Below, one piece after another: positions 1-9,176 of a stretch of 64,000 nucleotides of DNA. Within the stretch, counting starts at the first letter, position 1. The number at the start of each line of letters is the position of its first letter. This DNA comes from CAVOHU01 sp963817885. Its GTDB lineage: Bacteria > Acidobacteriota > Vicinamibacteria > Vicinamibacterales > JAKQTR01. The notes beneath the pieces are model-generated. The model was given only the letters and a program-made list of their open reading frames with translations. It was not told the DNA's origin and did no database searches. Both the position numbers and the translations under genes were made by a program. The stretch covers positions 930,001-994,000 of the forward strand of contig CAWFQE010000002.1 of the NCBI GenBank assembly GCA_963817885.1, in the 5' to 3' direction.

Positions 1-66
1 GGCATTCGACACCAGCGCGTCGAAGAGATGTGCGACGCCGAGCTGGCGCGCACGTTCGGGCGATAG
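1..66 (+). CDS. C-terminal end of an unidentified protein (partial)
   Basis: Frame 1 is open from the window edge to a TAG at 64-66. It gives 21 residues ending in ELARTFGR, a plausible polar C-terminus. It would converge on the minus-strand cluster that ends at 146, leaving a 79-base gap. Too little is visible for any functional call, and a short open frame in high-GC DNA may be chance. Confidence 0.3.
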   Translation, partial: GIRHQRVEEMCDAELARTFGR

Positions 67-145
67 TCTGCACGGCTCCTTCGGTCGATCCGGTTGCCTG
101 GATGCCGGGCTACGCGCGCGACAACCGATGATGGTGGCTGCGGGT

Positions 146-2905
146 TCAGACTGCCTGCGCGTGTGCCCGCATGAAGTGGCGCGGGTCCGCGATCGGCTGA
201 CCCGCGATCGGGCTGGCCTCGGCCCAGCCGCAGCGTGCGACGTAGGCCGCGGGCAAGCGATCGCAAATGGCCGACAGCGAACAGATCGAGCACTGCTGCC
301 CGTTGGCCGCCTGCTCCCGGGCAGCAGCGCGGGTCACGCATTCTCGCGTGGCGTAGTCCGCCGCGCCGAATCCCTCGACATCAGGAAGGTCGCCGCCACG
401 TTCGTACCGGTGGGAGGCCGACGAGGTGCCGTAGAGGTGCACGGCGCGATCGAGGAGTCCGAGGCCTGCGAGCGTCTCGGCAATCGAGAGCCGGGACAGC
501 TCAGAGGTGATGAGCACGATGTCGGCGCGGTCCAATGCGATCGAATCGGCCGAACGCCAGGGATGCCCGAACAGGGTATCGCCTCCGCAGTAGCCCGGCG
601 ATGACAGGAATCCGCCTATCGTCACGGCCTCAGACAGCCACTCGTGGCTTTCGATCGCCTGGATCACCTGGCGCCCGACGACCTCGGAACCATACAGCCA
701 CACGACCGGACGAACCGGGCCATTTCGAGGCACCCGCACGCTCAGCGCGTTGATGGCCTTCTCCTCGGGCGAACTAACCTCGTGCCGGGCCTGCGGGCCG
801 CGCGCGCGGCTCACCTGTTCGAAGAGATGTTCCGGACGGGGCAGCCGCCCGTTTCGATCGAGGGCCGCCCGGTTGACCTTCCAACCCGCGACCGCCGGAT
901 CGACGGCCTGGATGTCGTAAGCCAGCTGCAAACTGTGCCGGATGTGTTTCCGGTGATTCTCGCCGGCGAGGCAGAACGGAAAGTGCCGGATCGTGGCGTC
1001 AATGCCCGCGGCCTCGAGCGTGTCGACCGCACGCCGCACGTACGGCGCCACCTCTGACAGCCAGGGCTTCACGTTGGCGGGCGCGCCGGGCGGGTCGCCC
1101 GGATTGAAGTCCAACGCGACGGCCGCGGGCTTCGTCTCGAGGGCGATCGCCGTGATCTGATCGAGGCGCGCCGGCTCGCAGCCGTTGAGACGGGCCACGA
1201 CCCGCGCGGGCATGTCCGCCGAGCGCAGCGCGCTCAAGGCGGCTTCGACTCGCGCCAGATCCGCTCCTGTACCGATCCGCAGCGACACATCATTGCTGAA
1301 CCCGTCCGCCAGGCGGCGGCAGGCGGCGTGGTCGAGATCTTCGACCTCGTCGATGACCAGCGTCGGCCGCAATCCGATGTCGTGGCAGTATCCCAGAAGA
1401 TCATCCAGGCCGGGATGCGAGAGCGGATGCCGGCCGCTGAGGTCGACCTCGGAGTGGTCGAATACGTCGACCAGGTGCCGCGCCGCCTGTTTGAGGGTGT
1501 CCAGGGGCACGAAGGACTTCGCACTGCGGGCAGCGTCGCCCCCGATGTCCAGCGCGCCGCGCCGCGTGAGGGACGCCGTCGCCGTCCGATCGGGCACTCG
1601 ACGCCGCCCGGGGCCGCTCTCGACGTGATCGAGCCGCAACGCGCGGCGCGTCGCAACGGCCATCACCTGCACGTCGTGCGCGCGTTCCCAGAGCTCGCGG
1701 TTCCTGCGGCCGATCTCCTGCCGCGTGGCGGGCTCTGTGGCCAGGATCTGGATCAGCTGCCGCTTGATCGCAGCCCGCGAGAAGTTGTTGTCCATGAGGA
1801 TCGAGAACCCGCAGCCGTGGTCCTGCACGTACTCGTGCAGGTGCCAGTCCTTGTGCCCCATCGAGATGACCGGCTTGCCGGCGCAAAGATACTCCGAGAG
1901 CTTCGTGGACAGCGAGTGCCTGAACAGCGAAATGTGCTGGTCGCGATAGGTGACGGTCGTGACCAGGAAGTCGGCGCGGCGGTAGACGTCGGGCAGCCGG
2001 TCCCGTCCGACCTGGCCCTTGTAGAACACAGCGTGCGGCACCGCGACAGCGTTCGCCTCGGGCGCGAACTCCCACGGCGTGTAGATGTGCAGGTGAACGC
2101 GCGTGCCTTCGGCATTGAGCTCGGTCACCGCGCTGGCGAGGACCTTCAGCGTCTCGCCCTGCAGGTTCCTGTTCATGGCGCCCGCGTAGGTGATGACGGG
2201 AATGCGGTTGGGCCGCGCCCGCTCCGGCGCCCGGGCGGACGCCATCAGATCGGCACAGCAGTTGTTCGCGGGCACGTGCCTGAAGCCGGTGAGGTCGGTG
2301 CAGCGAGCCGCAAGCCGGGGAGAGTTGGTGGTGCTGACGAGCGACCTTTCCGCGGCGCGCCGCATCTGGTTGACGATGCGGCGGTACCACCACCGGCCCA
2401 GGGGCCCGGCGGCCTCGCGCTCGACCTGCATCCAGTCGTCCATGTGAAGCAGCACCATCGGCAGGTCGTAATACTCGGCTGCCATGACCGCAAGCCGAAG
2501 ATACCGGTACGACAGGCCGGAAAAGTAGACGACCTCCGGAGTGAAGCCCCGCGTCTGGACCTGCGCCCTGACGAACTCGAAGTCCTTGCGGATGCAGCGC
2601 TCGGGGAACAACCGCTGAAGCCGGCGTGCCACAAATCGGCCCGCGATCCGGCCGATCGCGGCGAGCGCCTTCGGCGCCCGCCAAGGTCCGAGGTACACGA
2701 AGCGGTCGGCGTATTCAGGAGCAGGCGTGATGTTGCGGTAGTCGAAGAACCCGAGCAGCCGATCGGCCGGAAGGCCCTTCAACACGGCGTAGACCACGAT
2801 GCCGCCGCCCTGGATCGCGCTGATGGCATTTTCGGCAAAGTACAGCACGGATCGCGGCGACGGCTTGATGTTCGCGCTCCGAGTGTCGGTCATCGGTCCT
2901 GGCAT
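146..2905 (-). CDS. Glycosyltransferase fused to a cluster-less radical-SAM-like domain, Rossmann module and Cys tail
   Basis: 919 aa. Residues ~15-425 look like a GT-B glycosyltransferase, with the late segment KLSEYLCAGKPVISMG typical of the nucleotide-sugar-binding half. Residues ~465-665 align by eye with the radical SAM protein at 4617-6371: VDLSGRHPLSHPGLDDL here matches VDIQGGEPTIYRHILPL there, and HFPFCL matches YLPFCL. The CxxxCxxC motif is absent and GGEP has become GRHP, so this domain should not bind a SAM-cleaving cluster. A Rossmann-like segment (~760-860, YGSEVVG) and a Cys tail (CSICSLSAICD, ~872) follow, again as in that neighbour. The ATG at 2905 has AGGA eight bases upstream; an in-frame ATG at 2893 is the alternative. 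It is last in the cluster. Role inferred: glycan transfer, with the C-terminal half acting as a partner or scaffold. Confidence 0.7.
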   Translation of the reverse strand: MPGPMTDTRSANIKPSPRSVLYFAENAISAIQGGGIVVYAVLKGLPADRLLGFFDYRNITPAPEYADRFVYLGPWRAPKALAAIGRIAGRFVARRLQRLFPERCIRKDFEFVRAQVQTRGFTPEVVYFSGLSYRYLRLAVMAAEYYDLPMVLLHMDDWMQVEREAAGPLGRWWYRRIVNQMRRAAERSLVSTTNSPRLAARCTDLTGFRHVPANNCCADLMASARAPERARPNRIPVITYAGAMNRNLQGETLKVLASAVTELNAEGTRVHLHIYTPWEFAPEANAVAVPHAVFYKGQVGRDRLPDVYRRADFLVTTVTYRDQHISLFRHSLSTKLSEYLCAGKPVISMGHKDWHLHEYVQDHGCGFSILMDNNFSRAAIKRQLIQILATEPATRQEIGRRNRELWERAHDVQVMAVATRRALRLDHVESGPGRRRVPDRTATASLTRRGALDIGGDAARSAKSFVPLDTLKQAARHLVDVFDHSEVDLSGRHPLSHPGLDDLLGYCHDIGLRPTLVIDEVEDLDHAACRRLADGFSNDVSLRIGTGADLARVEAALSALRSADMPARVVARLNGCEPARLDQITAIALETKPAAVALDFNPGDPPGAPANVKPWLSEVAPYVRRAVDTLEAAGIDATIRHFPFCLAGENHRKHIRHSLQLAYDIQAVDPAVAGWKVNRAALDRNGRLPRPEHLFEQVSRARGPQARHEVSSPEEKAINALSVRVPRNGPVRPVVWLYGSEVVGRQVIQAIESHEWLSEAVTIGGFLSSPGYCGGDTLFGHPWRSADSIALDRADIVLITSELSRLSIAETLAGLGLLDRAVHLYGTSSASHRYERGGDLPDVEGFGAADYATRECVTRAAAREQAANGQQCSICSLSAICDRLPAAYVARCGWAEASPIAGQPIADPRHFMRAHAQAV

Positions 2906-2984
2906 TGACGGTATCCTGAGTGCCCCTGATGCGTCCCGCCTCTTGCAGATGGTCCACGCGGCGTCGCCTCCGCAGCCGCCGGCA

Positions 2985-4562
2985 CTACGCGTAGAGCCTC
3001 AACAGTTCGACGTCGGCCGGAACCGAGTGCTCGAGCTGTCGATAGATCGCGTCCTCGTGCGCCCTGCTCGAGATGACGACGGCATCGACGGCCAGGTTGC
3101 GCAGGCGCAGTGGGGAGCAGACCGGGATGCCGCGGAACGACAGGCAGTGCTTCTGCGCGTCGTTGTCGAAGATCGCGACCGGATTGAGCGCTCCAATTCG
3201 TGTCTGGTCGAAGAGTGTCTCGGTGTGGCTTCCGGCGCCGAAGATGGCCACGCGTCTGCCTTGGCCTGCCAGGCGGTCGACGATAGCGTCGACCTTGGGG
3301 GCCAGGTTCCTCATGTCGGCGTCGAGTAGCCGGTTGAACTGGCCATGCCAGTAGTGCACGGCGTCATAGTCGATGTTGTTCAGGATGCCCTGCTCGAAAA
3401 CGTTGCGTACCTCATATCGCTCGTGCGGGAGGTTGTCGGACAGCAGGCCGTTATCCAGGCAGTAGCGGTGAATCCTGGTACCGGGAAACGGCGACAGGAT
3501 GTTTGCGAACAGTCGCTCCGGGTTGATGTCGCGAAAGAACTCGTAGGTCTGCCGGATGTCGTCGTCGGTTTCGGTCGGAACGCCCATCAGGGCATTGGCG
3601 CCGATCTCCAGACCGTAGCGCCGGCAGAGCTTTGCGGCTGCCACGTTCTGAGAGTGCGTGACGCCCTTCTGGAGAAACGTCAGCATCCGATCCGAGGCGC
3701 TCTCGAAGCCCAACCAGACGGTGGCCTTGGGGAACCGGGCGAGCGCCCGGGCGGTATCCTCGCGGAAGTTGTCCACCCGCGCCTGGATGGTGACGTGCAT
3801 CTGCGGAAACCGCTCATAGACGGCGTCGAGCATCTGCTGAATCAGGCGCTTGTTGCTCGTGGCACAGACGTCCAGGAAGAGCAGATCGGTGAACTGGAAC
3901 CGCTGGTAGGCGAACTCCAGCTCGCGCATCACGTGGGCGCAGGATCGGAACCGCATCTTCTTGTAGAACGCCTTTTCGCCCGACACGCAGTAGCTGCACT
4001 TGCCCGGGCATCCGCGCGCGGTCTCGATCGCGTACATCTCACGCTGCTTGGCTTCGTAGTGCGGAAAGAACTTCGGGAGCGGCAGATCGTCCAGGTTCTC
4101 GAGGTGCGGGCCGGTGATCACACGATTGGCGATGGGGGTCTTGGCAGCCAGGTCGGCCAGCAGACGCGGCAGGGTCTGTTCCGCCTCGCCACACACGATG
4201 TAATCCCAGCAGTCGTGCTCGAGGAAATCGCCAGGAGCCACGGTCGCGTGGATGCCGCCCGCGATCGTGATCTTGCCCAGGCGCTTGGCGATGGCGGCGA
4301 CGCGCGTGGCAATGCCGAACGACGGAGTCTGAACCGTGAGTCCGACGACGTCTGCGTCGCTCGCTGCCAGCCGGGCCTCGAGATCCTGCTCGCTTTCGAG
4401 CTGGCGCAGGTCGAGCAGCTCGACTTCATGGCCATCCCGCTCGATTACGGCGCCGAGGATCGAGAAGCAGTAGATCGGATCCGCGTCGGAACTGCCGCGT
4501 GACCGGTCATACGAGTTGTAGCCGACGTAGGCGATCCCGGGATAGATGAACAGAACCTTCAT
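2985..4562 (-). CDS. B12-binding-domain radical SAM protein with C-terminal Rossmann module
   Basis: 525 aa. The N-terminus (MKVLFIYPG, residues ~1-150) is the cobalamin-binding fold of class B radical SAM enzymes. The radical SAM core follows, with cluster cysteines C185, C189 and C192 in ARGCPGKCSYC. Class B enzymes usually methylate or rearrange unactivated carbon or phosphorus. Residues ~425-525 add a Rossmann-like domain (VAIFGAGSHTETLF, then a DND acidic turn) that the usual family architecture lacks. The substrate is unknown; position in a glycan cluster suggests a sugar or lipid-linked intermediate. It lies 79 bases upstream of the glycosyltransferase fusion and 54 bases downstream of the other radical SAM gene, so co-transcription is likely. 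Confidence 0.8.
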   Translation of the reverse strand: MKVLFIYPGIAYVGYNSYDRSRGSSDADPIYCFSILGAVIERDGHEVELLDLRQLESEQDLEARLAASDADVVGLTVQTPSFGIATRVAAIAKRLGKITIAGGIHATVAPGDFLEHDCWDYIVCGEAEQTLPRLLADLAAKTPIANRVITGPHLENLDDLPLPKFFPHYEAKQREMYAIETARGCPGKCSYCVSGEKAFYKKMRFRSCAHVMRELEFAYQRFQFTDLLFLDVCATSNKRLIQQMLDAVYERFPQMHVTIQARVDNFREDTARALARFPKATVWLGFESASDRMLTFLQKGVTHSQNVAAAKLCRRYGLEIGANALMGVPTETDDDIRQTYEFFRDINPERLFANILSPFPGTRIHRYCLDNGLLSDNLPHERYEVRNVFEQGILNNIDYDAVHYWHGQFNRLLDADMRNLAPKVDAIVDRLAGQGRRVAIFGAGSHTETLFDQTRIGALNPVAIFDNDAQKHCLSFRGIPVCSPLRLRNLAVDAVVISSRAHEDAIYRQLEHSVPADVELLRLYA

Positions 4563-4616
4563 GGCGCTCTCCCATACAACGCGGCCGGCGCCCTGCCGGC
4601 CGGACAGGCGTCGGGC

Positions 4617-6371
4617 TCAGGCGATGGCCGCTTCTCGGGTCCGGAGCGTGGCCCCGTCGTATTCGGCGGGCATGGCCCAGTCGAACTCCTGCTGCTCGAC
4701 GACCTTCATCTGCTCGCACGAGTAATGGCGGGGATCGTGAACCGGATGTGCCAGCACCTGGCTCGCGGCCTCCTCGAACCCGAAGAACTCCGCGTAGTCC
4801 CGGTGGAATCCGTCACAGATGCCGAGAAGCGAACACGAGCGGCAGGACTCTTCTTTCGCGTATGGATGCATGGTTTTCGGCATCAGCACGCGGAACTCCT
4901 TGTAGGCCAGCTCGAGCGTGCCCGCGCCGGGCAGGGGCCCCAACTCCGGGAGATACGGAAGGTACTCGTAGCCGGCGCGGCCCGGGAAGTCCAGGACAGG
5001 CGTCGACGGCTTCTGGCACGCGGCCCGGGAAGGGACTCCGAAGACCTCAATCGACCGGTCTGACAGCCCGATGGCCTCCAGCGCTGATGAGATGGCCGCC
5101 CGCGAGCTCTGTGACGTGTTCACCACGACATCGGTCGGGTTCTCTGCAAGCCACTCGGACGTCTGCCACCTCAGCCCATCGATCTGATCGGCCGTGCGGA
5201 AACATGCCGACGAGACGAACGCCACGAACCGCACGCCTGCCGCAAGCGTCGGGCGCTCGGCTGCGGCGTGCCGGATGGAGGTGCCGACGAGCGCACTGCC
5301 ATAGAGGCTGGCAGTAATGGGACGACGCGCCCGGGCCAGCCTGTCGTCGAGCGCATCGAGTGTCGCTCGTACCGACGGGCTCCACCGCTGCGCGGCAGGC
5401 AGTTGCTCGAGCGCCTGCCCGAACGCCCCCATGCGAATCGCCTCGATGTGCCTGAAGAAGTCCAGTGGCTCGCTGAGCGGCCCGGCGGCCTGGCGCTGCT
5501 GCACGGCGCCCGACCACGCCTCTCCGGCGCTCTCCCATTCGTGCAGGTCGTAGATGATCTGCTGGAAGTTCTGCACGAACTTCCGGTACCGCTCCGGGAA
5601 CAGGCAGAACGGCAGGTACCGGACATTGACTTCGACCTGGTGCGCGTCGAGGTAGTCGATGACGGGCAGCAGGTGATCCACCACCTCGCGATACCGCGGG
5701 ACGTTCTCGATGCTCCGCTTGTTCTCGAGGCTCTGGTCGACGAACGGATTGAACGCGATGAAGTTGAGCGCCCGCGCGCCACGATCGACGGCCAGACGGG
5801 CCACGCCCATCAGGTCCGGCAGCGCCTCCTGGCAGAGCACCGTGTTGAAACGAAACGGGATGTCGAGGTCCGCCAGGTGCCCGATGGCGCGCTGCAGGCG
5901 GTCGGCCGCCCCTGGCACGCGAACGATCCTGTCGTAGTGCTCGCCGAGCCCATGCACGCTGAGCAGGAGGTCGTAAACGCCGGCGTCTTTGAGCTGCTGG
6001 CATTTCTCCCTGTTCGCCAATGCGTACCCGTTCGAGATCAACGTCGGCTTCAGCCCGATCTCATTGCGGTACTGCAGCAACGGCAGGATGTGGCGGTAGA
6101 TCGTCGGCTCTCCGCCCTGGATGTCCACCGAGTTGTTGGCGTACACGTCCACCAGGATCTTGCACATCGCCTTGATCTTCTCGAGCGGCAGGAAGGCGTG
6201 CTCGGGGTGGTGGCTGTTGGCGATCTTGTCGAGGAAGTAGCAGAAATGGCATCGAAGGTTGCACGTCTGGCCAATCCACAACACCCCGCGACGACACATC
6301 GCGCGATGGTTCGTCAGCACATAGCCCGGTCGCTCGATCACGCGAGTTGTACGACGAGCAGTTGTCGACAC
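4617..6371 (-). CDS. Radical SAM protein with internal Rossmann module and C-terminal auxiliary-cluster-like cysteines
   Basis: 584 aa from a GTG at 6371, chosen because GAAGGGGG lies just upstream. An in-frame ATG at 6497 overlaps the stop of the preceding gene (ATGA) and cannot be excluded; it would add 42 residues. The cluster motif is GQTCNLRCHFC (C37, C41, C44), followed by the SAM-binding GGEP. A Rossmann-like segment (SLYGSALVG) lies at roughly residues 350-445. A cysteine group (CRSCSLLGICDGF) near the C-terminus resembles SPASM-type auxiliary cluster sites. This gene is clearly related to the C-terminal half of the 146-2905 protein. It probably modifies a glycan precursor or a peptide; nothing in the sequence fixes the substrate. 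Confidence 0.75.
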   Translation of the reverse strand: MSTTARRTTRVIERPGYVLTNHRAMCRRGVLWIGQTCNLRCHFCYFLDKIANSHHPEHAFLPLEKIKAMCKILVDVYANNSVDIQGGEPTIYRHILPLLQYRNEIGLKPTLISNGYALANREKCQQLKDAGVYDLLLSVHGLGEHYDRIVRVPGAADRLQRAIGHLADLDIPFRFNTVLCQEALPDLMGVARLAVDRGARALNFIAFNPFVDQSLENKRSIENVPRYREVVDHLLPVIDYLDAHQVEVNVRYLPFCLFPERYRKFVQNFQQIIYDLHEWESAGEAWSGAVQQRQAAGPLSEPLDFFRHIEAIRMGAFGQALEQLPAAQRWSPSVRATLDALDDRLARARRPITASLYGSALVGTSIRHAAAERPTLAAGVRFVAFVSSACFRTADQIDGLRWQTSEWLAENPTDVVVNTSQSSRAAISSALEAIGLSDRSIEVFGVPSRAACQKPSTPVLDFPGRAGYEYLPYLPELGPLPGAGTLELAYKEFRVLMPKTMHPYAKEESCRSCSLLGICDGFHRDYAEFFGFEEAASQVLAHPVHDPRHYSCEQMKVVEQQEFDWAMPAEYDGATLRTREAAIA

Positions 6372-6493
6372 GTCATCCCCCTTCGGGACAGAACCTGAGT
6401 GCGTCGCACGGCTCAGCGCACGACGCACAATCTCCGTACGATTCGGATCACCCACCAGTTCCACCTCAGCCGGCGGGAATGGAGACGAAAACA

Positions 6494-7126
6494 TCATGGC
6501 GACGTCCGGCCATTTCCCGACGATCCCCGGGGCAGCCCGGTTGATCCGTCCTGAGCGCCCGCGTGCGCGCCGTCCGGGGCGAACAGCACCGGGTAGTGAC
6601 GCTCGACCTCCTCGAAGTACGCGACGAGGTCCTCCAGCGGCCTGAACCTCCGCCGGCCCGCCGCCTCCTCCACACGAAACACTCTGAACGGCCCGCGTGC
6701 GGCAACCGAGGCCGCAATCTCGTCGAACGCGCACGAAAACACGATCACTGCGACCGCGCGCGGGTCCTCATCGTCCAATCGACTCGGCGACACGACGGGC
6801 ACGCCGTCGACCACGGTGTTCCACGCCTCGGGGTTGCTGTCGATCGTGTATTCCAGACGATGCGGCACGCGGCGGTGGCTGGCGCGAAATAGTGATCCCG
6901 CTCCCCAGCCAATCACCCGGGCGTAGCCTGCCAGGCCGTCGGGCTCGAGCGCCGATTCCTCGAAGTCCCTGATCCACGACAGCATCTGGGGGTTGGGCCA
7001 CTTGTAGACCGTGTCCGAGACGAAGCCGCAGACATCGGCAATCTGGGGACGGTGCGTCATCGGCATGGTCGACACCCGCGACGCCACGAGGCGCCAGAAG
7101 TCGGACAGCCTCTCGCACTGCGCCAC
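6494..7126 (-). CDS. Stand-alone Rossmann-like protein (GWGAGS module)
   Basis: 210 aa from a GTG. The core is RVIGWGAGSLF at ~70-80, then a second-strand acidic turn (TIDSNPEAW), a VVSPSRL segment and a VIVFSCA strand. This order matches the N-terminus of the 9176-10477 protein and the C-terminus of the B12 radical SAM protein. Such modules occur in sugar-modifying acyltransferases and methyltransferases as nucleotide or nucleotide-sugar binding folds, but no catalytic residues can be named here. The last ~15 residues overlap the alternative ATG start of the downstream radical SAM gene. Function unknown; likely an accessory subunit or ligand-binding protein of this cluster. Confidence 0.6.
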   Translation of the reverse strand: MAQCERLSDFWRLVASRVSTMPMTHRPQIADVCGFVSDTVYKWPNPQMLSWIRDFEESALEPDGLAGYARVIGWGAGSLFRASHRRVPHRLEYTIDSNPEAWNTVVDGVPVVSPSRLDDEDPRAVAVIVFSCAFDEIAASVAARGPFRVFRVEEAAGRRRFRPLEDLVAYFEEVERHYPVLFAPDGAHAGAQDGSTGLPRGSSGNGRTSP

Positions 7127-7178
7127 ATCGGCGTCACCCAGGCGGTCACGTTCACCCAGGCCGGGGATGGCGTTGAAT

Positions 7179-8504
7179 CTACGCGTCGTCCGCGCGTAGG
7201 TACTCGGTCCGCGAGACGGCCATGACCGGCTTGAACGTGCCGGGCGACAGGCAGGCAGCGTCGGTCTGAGCGGGTGTGACGTGCAGCCTGCCGCGCACCG
7301 GAGCGTCGGGAACTCTCAGGTCGTGAATCCGCGTCAGCAGCAGCGGGTGTGGAGCGATCGACTCGACGGTCAGCGACGGGTTCACGCGGTGCGGCATGCC
7401 TTTGCGCTGGCAGTCGAGACCGAAGGAGATGTCCTCCCACTCACAGTGGTAGAGCGCTTCGTCCTGCCGGACGAGGTTCCACAGCGTCCGCCGCGTCACG
7501 TAGAGCCCTCCGCAGCAGAACGCCGTTTCGGAGAAATCGTCGTAGGACGGGTGGAGGATGTGATTCGAGTCGTAGATATTGCTGAGATGGGCCGCCTGAA
7601 TCCCTTCCCGCTGATACAGCACCTGGTAGTCGGGGTACCGCTGCGGAAACCTCCGCGTCGTGTCCGCGAAGTACACCTGAGGAAACGTGACGAACGACGC
7701 CGTCCTGCCGCACGACAAGAGCGCGCGGGCGAAATCGGGCGTAATGACGTAACGGTCGTGCAGCAGGCAGAGGTTCTCGTGGGTGGCGGCCTCGGCGAGC
7801 AGGTTCTTCTTTCGCGTGATCCAGCCACGCGGCTCCGGCCGCTCGAGATCGATCACACGAATACGTGGATCCTCCGGAACGCCGGCCGGCCGCGGACCGC
7901 AGATGACGACTTCCACCTTGGGCAGGTCCAGCGCGAGCAGGTCGCGCGCCATCTGCGCGGCTCGCGGCGATGGCCCGGCGGTCAGGATACCGAAGGTCCA
8001 CCCGTCGCCGGTATTGGCCGCAATCGGTGAGGGCGAAGTCTTCCTGAACGCCCGTTGACGCACGCCGCTTCCGGTCTCGTCCGATTCCTGCAGGAGGCAC
8101 GTGCGGAAGTAGTCTCGCTGCAGGAAATCCTCGTCGTGCAGCGCGGTGCCTTCGCACCAGCGGGCCTGGTCGACGTCAATCCAGACGCCCCCTGGGGCCA
8201 GCGCATGAAGCACCTCCCAGAACAGGACCGGAGCGAACCGGGAAGACCGAAGGCCCGTCGTGACGATCGCCGGCACCGACTCGAAGCCGAGAACCGGCTC
8301 GAGCCTGAAGCCACCGTCGACCGGGACGGAGACATCCACGCGCGGTGCCGGCACACCGCTGCCACGCATGCCTTCGGCGTACCCGCAGTGAACCCACCCG
8401 TGCCGGCTCAATTCGTCCCGATGCGCCTCTAGCGCGGTGGCGATCAGATCGGCCGGGGCCTGAAAGTCGGCGCGGCCGAACCTGGATGCCTCGTGGAGGG
8501 CCAT
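7179..8504 (-). CDS. Methyltransferase-like domain fused to GT-A glycosyltransferase domain
   Basis: 441 aa. Residues ~1-135 keep late strands of a SAM-dependent methyltransferase (FWEVLHALAPGGVWIDVD), but I cannot see the early GxGxG SAM loop, so this half may be incomplete or inactive. Residues ~170-400 form a GT-A or GT2-like domain: FGILTAGPSPRAAQMARDLL start, LCLLHDRYVITPDF in the metal/donor region, and the late WEDISFGLDCQRKG motif typical of acceptor-side acids. It starts three bases after the stop of the 8508 gene, so the two are probably translated together. Likely a sugar transferase of the surface-glycan cluster; donor and acceptor unknown. Confidence 0.65.
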   Translation of the reverse strand: MALHEASRFGRADFQAPADLIATALEAHRDELSRHGWVHCGYAEGMRGSGVPAPRVDVSVPVDGGFRLEPVLGFESVPAIVTTGLRSSRFAPVLFWEVLHALAPGGVWIDVDQARWCEGTALHDEDFLQRDYFRTCLLQESDETGSGVRQRAFRKTSPSPIAANTGDGWTFGILTAGPSPRAAQMARDLLALDLPKVEVVICGPRPAGVPEDPRIRVIDLERPEPRGWITRKKNLLAEAATHENLCLLHDRYVITPDFARALLSCGRTASFVTFPQVYFADTTRRFPQRYPDYQVLYQREGIQAAHLSNIYDSNHILHPSYDDFSETAFCCGGLYVTRRTLWNLVRQDEALYHCEWEDISFGLDCQRKGMPHRVNPSLTVESIAPHPLLLTRIHDLRVPDAPVRGRLHVTPAQTDAACLSPGTFKPVMAVSRTEYLRADDA

Positions 8505-8507
8505 GGT

Positions 8508-9176
8508 CTACCTGGCCTCCCGGATCCGAAGGTCAAGCTGATCGAGTTCCGCGAGGTCACTGACGCGCGTGATCGTCACCTCTGGTGCCGCCGCCTCACG
8601 GATCGCGCGCAGCACATCGTCGTCAGTACGCGCGCCGAGGCGCCGGCGTTCGAGCGAGCCGTCAATCACGTTGGTCGACTCGAACATGATGAGCGGGCTG
8701 AACCACATATCTTCTGGACACGCGGCCAGCGGACTCCGCACCGGCACGTAGAACCCTGCCGCCTGCCATCCGCCGGCGGTCAGGCGCCAGATACTCCAGG
8801 GCTGATCGTTGCGCTCAGTGACGCGCACGGTAAAGATCCGCGCGATCGCCGCCTGCTGACGGGTCAACGTCAGTTCCGGCAGTGACGGGCAGGCGAGATA
8901 GATCGGCTGCTGGCGCCTGTTTGTCGCGGGGTCGACGACCATCGCGACGATCTCACGCAAGTCGACCGATTCCTGTCCGATGCGCGCCAGGCTCGGAACC
9001 CCGCGGCGATACGCGCGGCGCACGGCGCCCATCGTTCCCGGGCCATCGAACTTGTCCCAGAGCCCTCGGTACGCCACCAGCGGAAGTGACAGCGCATCGA
9101 TCGGGCGCCGAGACCCGGCCGGGCGGGCACAGGCAGGCTCGTCGAGGATCGCCGCGTTCGTGTTTCCGAGAGGCAT
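8508..9176 (-). CDS. Conserved-looking protein of unknown function in glycan cluster
   Basis: 222 aa. The start is the ATG at 9176, which shares one base with the TGA of the upstream gene (TGATG), a layout typical of translational coupling. I do not recognise the family. No signal peptide, transmembrane segment or clear catalytic motif is visible. The protein is mixed alpha/beta by composition, with aromatic-rich stretches (AYRGLWDKFDGPG near 35-47 and PWSIWRLTAGGW near 125-136). It sits between the WavE-like gene and the methyltransferase/GT fusion, so it probably serves the same pathway. Confidence 0.6.
   Translation of the reverse strand: MPLGNTNAAILDEPACARPAGSRRPIDALSLPLVAYRGLWDKFDGPGTMGAVRRAYRRGVPSLARIGQESVDLREIVAMVVDPATNRRQQPIYLACPSLPELTLTRQQAAIARIFTVRVTERNDQPWSIWRLTAGGWQAAGFYVPVRSPLAACPEDMWFSPLIMFESTNVIDGSLERRRLGARTDDDVLRAIREAAAPEVTITRVSDLAELDQLDLRIREAR

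Noticed and set aside
1328..2908. Long plus-strand open frame opposite the GT/pseudo-radical SAM gene
   Set aside because: Antisense to a clear coding sequence, no motif, no ribosome site; typical of high-GC DNA.
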